The notes below the pieces were generated by a model that was not told the DNA's origin, ran no database searches, and worked only from the letters and a program-made list of their open reading frames with translations. A program made the position numbers and the translations under genes. A stretch of DNA of 13,707 nucleotides from Oscillospiraceae bacterium. Its GTDB lineage: Bacteria; Bacillota; Clostridia; Oscillospirales; UBA929. Of this stretch, positions 6,616-13,106 are shown one piece after another; position 1 is the first letter of the stretch; every line of letters begins with the position of its first letter. The stretch is taken from the NCBI GenBank assembly GCA_009784085.1, contig WRCJ01000042.1:1-13707 (forward strand). Direction: 5' to 3'.

Positions 6616-7449
6616 TTATGGTATCAATGCCGGAGCATTGAACGCTACAGAATAACCTGCTTGCGTGGATTTATTGGCCGGATTAATAAAAATATATGGA
6701 TTGTTGTCCGACTGGGCGAGGTAAGCCGTGAGGCGCAAGACGATCTGCACATCCGCCAGCCCCAGCGCGGCGTAGAGTTCCAGCTGGCGGGCGGTGAGCG
6801 TGTCCAGCGGGAATCTGATGTTGGAGAAGATGACCTCCGTGGCGGCTGGTTGCCCGCCCCCGTCCAGCGGAGGCAAGACCTTCAGCGTACCGGCGCCGTC
6901 CACATAGTAGAACCAGCCTACGGTGGGATCCCCAGCGTCCCGGAAAAAACGCCAGCTCGGATGCAATGAGGGTATGGTCAGCGGATCGATGCCGTCATCG
7001 TAATAGATGCCCGCCATAAGGGCTTCGAAGAGATCCCTGACATCGCCCTCCGAAAAGGTGTGGGTGGTATGCCCTTCCGATGTTACCATGTCCGCTAGAT
7101 AGGCATAATCCACCTGTTGCGGGCCATCATAGATTTCCAGCTCTACCTTTACCTTGACGTAGGCATCGCAGGCGCTTGCTGGGTTTGCGTCACGCCGCTC
7201 CACCTTGGGCTTCTTGGTAATGTCGTCCCCCGGTTGCATGGCGCCGTAATCCAACGTATAATCGCTGCCGTCGCCCTCTTTCCAATCGTCGGTCTCGTCG
7301 GTTTCTATCAATCTGGCCGAGAGGCCCGACCCCATCGCAACGATATTCTCGGCTGTAGCGGACCTGGATGAGAACAACATCAGTAAACCGCCCACGACGA
7401 TGCCCGCTACCAGCACCAGGGCTACCATCGCGATTATGCGTTTCTTCAT
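6616..7449 (-). CDS. TasA/camelysin-like secreted protein with SipW-type signal peptide
   Basis: A 277-aa protein starting at 7449, where AGGAAG stands 8 nt upstream and the signal peptide begins (MKKRIIAM). A longer in-frame start at 7521 would add 24 non-signal residues and overlap the preceding stop. The signal has a long hydrophobic core and GGLLMLFSSRSATAENIVAM, the SipW-dependent form. The mature part has QPGD, then an AYVKVKVEL strand. It then shares WFYYVDGAGTLKVLPPLDGG, RFPLD and LTAYLAQSDN with the 5348-6304 protein, so the two are diverged paralogues. Probable role: subunit of an extracellular fibre or matrix processed by the signal peptidase encoded immediately upstream (52-nt gap). 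No anchor is visible. Family placement rests on motifs, not a search. Confidence 0.83.
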   Translation of the reverse strand: MKKRIIAMVALVLVAGIVVGGLLMLFSSRSATAENIVAMGSGLSARLIETDETDDWKEGDGSDYTLDYGAMQPGDDITKKPKVERRDANPASACDAYVKVKVELEIYDGPQQVDYAYLADMVTSEGHTTHTFSEGDVRDLFEALMAGIYYDDGIDPLTIPSLHPSWRFFRDAGDPTVGWFYYVDGAGTLKVLPPLDGGGQPAATEVIFSNIRFPLDTLTARQLELYAALGLADVQIVLRLTAYLAQSDNNPYIFINPANKSTQAGYSVAFNAPALIP

Positions 7450-7501
7450 TTTCAGCGGCTTCCTTTCCTGTGTTTTCGAGAACCTCGGAAAACTGCGGGC
7501 G

Positions 7502-9031
7502 TTAAGGCACGATATTGCCAAACGCGGCCTTCGCGGCGGCGGCGCCGGTCAGATTCTGGTCGTTGTTGGCGTTGGTCTGCACCGCCTCGGCATAGACGGC
7601 GATGTCGAAGGAGGACAAATCGTATTCCGGCGGGCTGGAATCCGGTATCAGGTAGTCGTCTATATCGACGCCGCCAATCAGCTTGACGTGCGTGAACAGC
7701 GGCTTAGTTTGCTCGCCAGGATTCAGGATTTCCTTGTAATAGTAATAGCCGTCGCCGCCATCTTCCCAGTACAGCGAGTTGATACCTTGCACATAGGTTC
7801 CGCCGTCATCATAATACAATGCAAACTTGTCCAGCGCCCCGGCCAGCATGACCCGCACATACGAGGGGACACTGCCTGTGTTGGTCACGGAGGGGTTTTT
7901 TTCGATATGGTCGTATGTGAGGACGCCTTCGAAATCTTCCTCGACCTCCGCCTGCACATAGCCCGGTTTCATCGCATTGGAGGCGCTGGGTGTCTTATGG
8001 GTGAACATGGCGTAAGTCGCGCCCGCGTACAAGGCAATTGTCATGATCGGCGCCATGGCCAGCAAAGCGATGCGGCCCATGGTGAGGCGGCTTTGGCGAT
8101 CCATGGTCGGCGCCTTGCGCCGTTGTATCCGTTTGATCTTTTTGTCAGACGCCCGCGTTTTCTTCTGGCGCCGCCCTTCATCAAGCAATCTGATTTGGCA
8201 GAGGAAATCTATTTTTTCATCGACGAGGACAGCTTTCATCCTTTCGAGGGCCGCCATTTGTTTGTCCAATACGCGGAGCTTCCGCTCCAGCTCTCTTTTC
8301 TCCCCGGCGGCGGATATTTTGCCCGCGTCAATCTGTGTGGCAAGCGCAAGCTGTACGGGCGGCGCCTCCTCCCCCGGCTCTGATGCTGCGTCTGTATCCT
8401 CTGGATCGGGTTCCTGTACGGGCGGCGGCGCAAGCTCCGCCTCATCCTCCGCCTCATCCTCCGCCTCAGGCGCTGCTTTCTCCCCCTCGGGCGGCTCGGG
8501 CGGCTTTGCGCCTTCTTTTGACGTTTTTCCCTTCTTCTTGGAGGGGTTTAGGAACGCGGGCACCAGGAACAATACAATCAGCAACGCCAACAGGAGGGCG
8601 CCCGCCGCAATGCCTTGCTGCGTGCCCAGATTCATGATCAGGTAGCCCAATTGCGGGATGCGTTCTTTCCAAGCCTGCCCCACAATCGCGCTGTAGGTTA
8701 CTGCGGTGGCGTCGTTCACGTTGTTGGCATCGCCCCTGACGATGAAGCTTTGGCCTTCGACGGCAACGATGCGGTGGGTGACGATGGTTTGCTCGTCGAA
8801 GTGGAATGCGATTACGTCGCCGACATCCAGGTCTTCGGGTTTTATATTGGTATCGATGAATACCAGGTCGCCCTCTTTGTAACTGGGCTGCATGCTACCG
8901 CTGAGGACGGCCATGGGCATGTGGCCCATCAGCTGCAACACGATCAGAGCGCCGGCTGCCAGGACGACGATGATGAGGATCGTGACGCCCAGCGCGTTGC
9001 AGATGGTGGAAATGACCTTTTTGGCTTTCAT
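7502..9031 (-). CDS. SipW-type signal peptidase I fused to a TasA/camelysin-like domain
   Basis: A 509-aa single frame with two enzyme/substrate-like halves. Residues 1-161 are an ER/SipW-type signal peptidase: a membrane segment (about 10-35), the catalytic Ser in LSGSM (S46), His in VTHRIV (H86), Asp in GDANNVND (D101 or D107), and a second membrane segment (about 141-161). This is the Ser-His type, not the Ser-Lys type. Residues 162-235 are an acidic Pro/Glu linker; 240-308 are a predicted coiled coil; 309-320 are basic. Residues 319-342 form a second, internal SipW-type signal (MTIALYAGATYAMF). The rest is TasA-like (PSVTNTGSVPSYVRVML, then AVYAEAVQTNAN). Charge distribution suggests the linker and coiled coil are cytoplasmic and the last domain outside. 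AAGGAGGTGG precedes the ATG, which overlaps the adhesin stop by 4 nt. It probably cleaves the two TasA-like neighbours, and possibly its own internal signal. Confidence 0.9.
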   Translation of the reverse strand: MKAKKVISTICNALGVTILIIVVLAAGALIVLQLMGHMPMAVLSGSMQPSYKEGDLVFIDTNIKPEDLDVGDVIAFHFDEQTIVTHRIVAVEGQSFIVRGDANNVNDATAVTYSAIVGQAWKERIPQLGYLIMNLGTQQGIAAGALLLALLIVLFLVPAFLNPSKKKGKTSKEGAKPPEPPEGEKAAPEAEDEAEDEAELAPPPVQEPDPEDTDAASEPGEEAPPVQLALATQIDAGKISAAGEKRELERKLRVLDKQMAALERMKAVLVDEKIDFLCQIRLLDEGRRQKKTRASDKKIKRIQRRKAPTMDRQSRLTMGRIALLAMAPIMTIALYAGATYAMFTHKTPSASNAMKPGYVQAEVEEDFEGVLTYDHIEKNPSVTNTGSVPSYVRVMLAGALDKFALYYDDGGTYVQGINSLYWEDGGDGYYYYKEILNPGEQTKPLFTHVKLIGGVDIDDYLIPDSSPPEYDLSSFDIAVYAEAVQTNANNDQNLTGAAAAKAAFGNIVP

Positions 9032-12000
9032 TGCCCGCCACCTCCTTCGCCCTCGCCGCCTCCGTCGCCGTTGCCATTACCGTTCCCGCTGCCGTTGCCG
9101 CCGCCAACGTATGTGAATTGGTTGACTTTCACTTCAGAGGAATTGGAGAGGTAATCATCGGAGACTTTCTCGTTGGAAAAGGTGACCGTGATGGGAATTG
9201 TGTCGTCAACGTCCGGCAACGGAAGCTTTGCTTCATTGAGTTCGCCAAAGACGGACAGATCGAGGACTATGCTGCGGTACGGGTCTTCGCCTTGTTCACT
9301 GTACGCAAAGTCATCCAATGAGATGTCCAATTCTACCGCATAGCTGCCGTAGCGCATGTTGCCGAGTTCCGTGACGATATAGATATAGCCATACTCAAGC
9401 GCAAACGCGGGACTGCCGCCGCCATCGCGCTGGAACACCACCCAGTACTTATTGTCAGTGTACAGAGGATCCTTCGAGACATCCACGATGCCCACCCACG
9501 TGTCGAGAAGCTCGGCGCCCAGCAGGACGTCGTCCGGATCCGGGCCGGGGCCGTATTTCTTGATCTCGAACAGGAACCTGGGCGCCCCGTGCGCGGCCCC
9601 GAAAATGTCCTCCGTCAATTTGTCTTTTTTGACCGTAAGCATGAGGCCGTTGTTGGCGTCGTTGCCAACAAAGAGGAACAGACCGGATGTCGTATCGTAG
9701 CTTACCAGGCCGTCCCCGCCGCTTATGCCATTGATTTGCGGGCTGAATGGATACGGCCCGTTTCCGCTGTCAAAGTCGCCGACGGTGAAATATATGGGTT
9801 CGTCGAGGGGATAGTAGTTTTCGGGCGCCTGCGTCTCCACAAGCTTATAGTCGCCTGGCGCGAGGAACGGGAACACAATCTTGCCATCTGCGGTCGTATT
9901 GACGGGCAAGTTGACTTGGGTCTCGACGGTCTGCCCGTTCCCATCTTGTTCTATGCGGTACAGCTTGAACTCCGCGCCGTCCAGCCAGCGCTCGTTGTCC
10001 GGCGTAGCGTCGTACTTGTACAGCGTGATGGGGTGGACCAGCTTTGTCCATCCGTTGACGCCGAGGGGCTCGGTACGCGGATGCGGGGCCAAGGCACAGT
10101 TGGGGCCATGATGTACATGATTTGGATCTTCGCAGCCGCAGTCATGATGATCCCAATATCCAAGTTCCAGCTTGGGGCGGTAGTCGTCTGTAACACTCGC
10201 GCTTCGGACAACTATAGGCGCAGAATTCGGCCTATTCGGGTCGTTCTCAATCTCATAGTAGAACCATTCATTCAGATTAGCCGGATTTTGAACGGCAATC
10301 AGCAAGTTTTTCTGATTGCTGGACTTGGCGACTGTCCACGCCTGAAAATTCACCGCAACCCCATTCACCGTCGCATTACCGGTGCTGCTGCTGATTGACA
10401 AATAACCCAACATTGACACAGGCCAGCCATCCAAAAACGCGTCAAAAGGCGCCGGCGGCCAAGGATCGCTCCCGGGAACATAATCATGAAAGTCAAATGA
10501 TATATTATTTGGCGTCCTTATTGTAATGCCACGCACCGGATCCGTAAGCTCAAGGGCTCTTATCCTGCCTTTTCCGGTATCATTACTAGAGTTATTGTTG
10601 TAGTATTCTATCGTATACGCGGGGGTGAAATTAGAAGATCTGGAATAGTAATACCCGTTTTCCTTTTCCGGCGTAAAGTGGGCTTCCCCCATGCCGGTAT
10701 AGTATATGCCTTCCACCAGCTCGTCTTTGTCTATCAACTGCACATAGTAGGTCAGTTTCATGGAACCGTTCGCTTCTGTGGTCAACTCGGGATCGTCCCC
10801 GCTGATCGTCCAGACCAGTTTTTCCTGCACAGGATCCCAAGCAAAGCCAGAGAGTCCGACATTGTGCGGGGCAATTGCCGACAAGTCCCCAATCGTCAAT
10901 CCCGTATAATCATACGCGCCGTCGCTCTGAAGCGTACCGGGCAGCGGGAAGCCGGAGGGATCGCAGAGGTAATAGTCTACCAAGTCATCCCCCTCGAATT
11001 GCCAGATGAAATCCGAGATGACCAGGTCTGTGCCGCCGTCCAGCAAGACGTCCTTATAGCCAATGATGATCCTCTCGTTGTCGCTGTTCAAGACGTAGGC
11101 GCCAGTAATCGGATCCGTTTGGTAAACCGGCACGCGATAGGGTTTGGCCCAGGCGTACAGCGTGATTTTAAACAAACCGTCGGGACTCCCCGGATTGACC
11201 GGTTCCACCACTTTGTATGTCCAGACCTGACCCTGGAACAGGAAATTCTCTCCGTCCCAAGTGTCGCCGGGACTCTGCTGATTGTAATGATCGTCGTCGA
11301 TAAAGCCCAGGCCCCACATAGAGCCGTCGTCGTCCTGGTCGACGATGATCAGGTCGGCTACCGTGACTTCCGCGTCCACCAAAAATTCGGCGCCTTTGAC
11401 TGTCGGATCGGATGGGCTGACCAAATAGGGTTCATCGTCCGGATCGATCAAGGGGTCGCCGCCCGGATCGAGTATGCCCCCTGTGGCGAGCGGCGAGAAG
11501 AACGGGGTTCCCAGCTCGTCGGCTTCGGCATCCATATTGGTATCGGTCTCGGTCTCGGCCACGCCGCCGGCATCCCGCGTGGTATCGGGATCGCCGATGT
11601 CCATGTCGGTCGCGCCCAGGTCGGTCGCGCCCGGCTCGGTCGCGTCCAGGCCGCCCATGTCATCCCCATCCGGATCGGTCGACAGCTGGGGCGGCGGATC
11701 GGGATCTGGAACGGGATCCAAGTCGGGATCCGGCTGGGGCTGGGGCGACGGCGGCGGCGCTGGCGTTGGCGACGGCACCGTGGGCAACGGCGTCGCCTCG
11801 GCGTATTCCGTCAGTTCCGCCCGGACGTCTGCGTTGGAGGCGTGCGTGTCGATATGCACCGAGAACTGCTCGCCGTTTTTGGTGATGAAAATGAATTGCA
11901 GCGCCGATATGCCCCGGTTGGTCACCAGATAGGCCAGCGAGGGTTCGTCAGGCGCGATTCCATCATCCGGATAGAGGGTCTTCACGATGTCCACCAGATA

Positions 12001-12357
12001 CCAGGTAGTCCCGTCTTCGTACTTGTCCATGAACTGCTGGCTGACAGGCGGGGAGAAGGGCAGCTGCGCCTGTACCTGCGCCCGCGCGTCAGCGTCGAAG
12101 ATTCGGCCGCCCGCGACGGCTTGGACGCAAAGCTGTTTGAGTTCGGCGACCGTATAGTATATCAGCACGCCCTCGTCGAGCAGCGTACCGTTGTCATATT
12201 GCGCATACAAAGATAGCGGCGATAGCCCCGGCACGGTGTCCGGGCTGCCCATCACAGATCCCACACCGCCCGGCGCCATCGCCGATGCAAATAAAGCCAC
12301 TGCCATTATTATCGCCAACAGTTTGGCGAGCCTTCTTCCCGTACCCATAGCTCTCAT
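9028..12357 (-). CDS. Large secreted adhesin with SpaA/CnaB-like domain and Gly-rich tail
   Basis: A 1109-aa surface protein and first gene of the cluster. The signal peptide covers about 1-38. Residues 45-190 form a conserved N-terminal domain also present in the left-edge paralogue. Residues 191-300 are a Pro/Asp/Thr-rich spacer. A beta-rich region follows (310-720). A Cys/His cluster occupies 737-759 (HH, C740, C742, H747, H749, H750, C754). Residues 773-860 match a SpaA/CnaB fold: LYKYDA with K781, LDGAEFKLY, and LVETQAP with E841, the residues that support an internal isopeptide bond in this family. The protein ends in a Gly/Asn-rich tail with no sorting motif or membrane segment, so anchoring must be indirect. 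The ATG at 12357 follows its Shine-Dalgarno too closely; the in-frame ATG at 12348 is better spaced, so the start is uncertain by three codons. GC dips over about 560-700. Confidence 0.9.
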   Translation of the reverse strand: MRAMGTGRRLAKLLAIIMAVALFASAMAPGGVGSVMGSPDTVPGLSPLSLYAQYDNGTLLDEGVLIYYTVAELKQLCVQAVAGGRIFDADARAQVQAQLPFSPPVSQQFMDKYEDGTTWYLVDIVKTLYPDDGIAPDEPSLAYLVTNRGISALQFIFITKNGEQFSVHIDTHASNADVRAELTEYAEATPLPTVPSPTPAPPPSPQPQPDPDLDPVPDPDPPPQLSTDPDGDDMGGLDATEPGATDLGATDMDIGDPDTTRDAGGVAETETDTNMDAEADELGTPFFSPLATGGILDPGGDPLIDPDDEPYLVSPSDPTVKGAEFLVDAEVTVADLIIVDQDDDGSMWGLGFIDDDHYNQQSPGDTWDGENFLFQGQVWTYKVVEPVNPGSPDGLFKITLYAWAKPYRVPVYQTDPITGAYVLNSDNERIIIGYKDVLLDGGTDLVISDFIWQFEGDDLVDYYLCDPSGFPLPGTLQSDGAYDYTGLTIGDLSAIAPHNVGLSGFAWDPVQEKLVWTISGDDPELTTEANGSMKLTYYVQLIDKDELVEGIYYTGMGEAHFTPEKENGYYYSRSSNFTPAYTIEYYNNNSSNDTGKGRIRALELTDPVRGITIRTPNNISFDFHDYVPGSDPWPPAPFDAFLDGWPVSMLGYLSISSSTGNATVNGVAVNFQAWTVAKSSNQKNLLIAVQNPANLNEWFYYEIENDPNRPNSAPIVVRSASVTDDYRPKLELGYWDHHDCGCEDPNHVHHGPNCALAPHPRTEPLGVNGWTKLVHPITLYKYDATPDNERWLDGAEFKLYRIEQDGNGQTVETQVNLPVNTTADGKIVFPFLAPGDYKLVETQAPENYYPLDEPIYFTVGDFDSGNGPYPFSPQINGISGGDGLVSYDTTSGLFLFVGNDANNGLMLTVKKDKLTEDIFGAAHGAPRFLFEIKKYGPGPDPDDVLLGAELLDTWVGIVDVSKDPLYTDNKYWVVFQRDGGGSPAFALEYGYIYIVTELGNMRYGSYAVELDISLDDFAYSEQGEDPYRSIVLDLSVFGELNEAKLPLPDVDDTIPITVTFSNEKVSDDYLSNSSEVKVNQFTYVGGGNGSGNGNGNGDGGGEGEGGGGQ

Positions 12358-12452
12358 TCCCTAACCCGTTCGAACCAATCTTTAAGATGGTTTCCGTAAA
12401 AGTGCAAGCCCATTGTGCTAGCAGATTGACATAATGTAGAAATAATCTAATT

Positions 12453-12481
12453 ATTATACACGATATATAAGTAATGTACAA
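12453..12481 (-). promoter_or_regulatory. Possible second promoter of the adhesin operon
   Basis: On the minus strand, TTGTAC (12481-12476), a 17-nt spacer and a perfect TATAAT (12458-12453) lie downstream of the stronger promoter. The -35 is weak (3 of 6). The leader from here to the start codon would be about 90 nt. Confidence 0.4.
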
Positions 12482-12486
12482 ATATG

Positions 12487-12540
12487 TTGGCATATCCTGC
12501 CAAACAACAGCCCACTATATGGCAGTACAATGCACATTGT
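12487..12540. promoter_or_regulatory. Two operator-like dyads in the adhesin leader
   Basis: ACAATG-N2-CATTGT (12527-12540) begins about 14 nt after the -10 of the consensus promoter, around the likely transcription start. TTGGCA-N5-TGCCAA (12487-12503) follows further down. Both are perfect 6-bp inverted repeats and could be binding sites for dimeric repressors. Neither matches a consensus I can name with confidence. Confidence 0.4.
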
Positions 12541-12553
12541 GAAGGCTGTTTTC

Positions 12554-12582
12554 ATTATAAACGAGCGAGTCTTTGTTGTCAA
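12554..12582 (-). promoter_or_regulatory. Perfect-consensus sigma-A promoter of the adhesin/SipW/TasA-like operon
   Basis: On the minus strand, TTGACA (12582-12577), exactly 17 nt, then TATAAT (12559-12554). All 12 promoter bases match the consensus. The region upstream (12583-12860) is A/T-rich. Transcription would begin near 12547, giving a leader of about 190 nt before the adhesin start. A full-consensus promoter normally needs tight repression, which fits the dyads just downstream. Confidence 0.8.
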
Positions 12583-12988
12583 GTTCGTTTTTTAAAAAAG
12601 TTTGAAAAGTAGCACAATCGTATGCATTCAACATATACATACGATTGTACGCAAAATATTTATGGGAGTAGCATAAATATTTGCAGAAATCTGCTTTGTA
12701 CACATCGTTATACGCTTTATCGCTGTTGCAATTTGTCGTAGTTATATTTGTCAATGTGTCAATCTTTTGTGTTGTATTTTTATTTTATCTACTAATGTGT
12801 GGTGCATTTGCGCATTCTATACGTTATATATAATTATAATGTATCATCGACGAAATTAAATATTTCATCCGATTGTTGTATTTTTTATCCCTCAGCCGCC
12901 GTCAACGCGCCGTATCGCGGTCGCGGGATTACCTTTTTGAAGCCTTGAATTTAATCAGCCTTGTGATCGTATCCCTTTCCATGTTTAC
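12583..12988. other. AT-rich non-coding stretch with inverted repeats
   Basis: About 400 nt without a credible gene, much poorer in GC than the coding DNA. It holds ACAATCGTATG (12614-12624) paired with CATACGATTGT (12638-12648), and AAATATTTATG (12654-12664) paired with CATAAATATTT (12672-12682), plus TTTTTTAAAAAA around 12591-12602. Two TTGACA-like hexamers lie close together on the minus strand near 12751-12765, without matching -10 boxes. It probably serves as an upstream control region of the adhesin operon. Confidence 0.5.
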
Positions 12989-13032
12989 GCATGGTAAAAG
13001 CCACGGGCTCTCGTCCGTGGCTTTTACCATGC
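12989..13032 (-). terminator. Terminator of the right-edge anchored-protein gene, 18-bp perfect stem
   Basis: The arms 12989-13006 and 13015-13032 are perfect reverse complements with an 8-nt loop (GCTCTCGT). The stem has a GC core (GCCACGG/CCGTGGC) flanked by AAAA/TTTT, so the T-rich arm lies 3' on either strand. It is 75 nt past the stop at 13107 and separates that unit from the adhesin operon. Confidence 0.8.
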
Positions 13033-13106
13033 TGTATGACCCATTTGATGGATATAGGTAAAACGATAGGTTGCCGAGCACAATAGATAAATGTGCTTTG
13101 CTTTTA

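Noticed and set aside
7450..7521. Upstream start adding 24 residues to the 6616-7449 protein
   Set aside because: The extension is not signal-like and overlaps the previous stop, while ATG at 7449 has a well-placed AGGAAG and begins a standard signal peptide.
7400..8383. 327-codon plus-strand open frame
   Set aside because: It is antisense to the peptidase fusion and the start of the next TasA-like gene, with no recognisable features.
8236..8460. Frameshift join explaining the peptidase/TasA-like fusion
   Set aside because: The frame is continuous, and the linker and coiled coil have sensible composition and topology, so a simple artefact is not needed.
10678..12216. 512-codon plus-strand open frame
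   Set aside because: It is fully antisense to the adhesin, shows no domain or signal, and is explained by the codon bias of the GC-rich opposite strand.
12194..12493. 99-codon minus-strand frame across the adhesin start
   Set aside because: It is a shadow frame of the adhesin signal region without a start signal, and it covers the second promoter.
12487..12503. Carbon-catabolite (cre) site
   Set aside because: The TTGGCA-N5-TGCCAA dyad does not match the cre consensus.
12515..12754. 79-codon AT-rich minus-strand frame
   Set aside because: It spans the consensus promoter and both inverted repeats, and its composition matches non-coding DNA.
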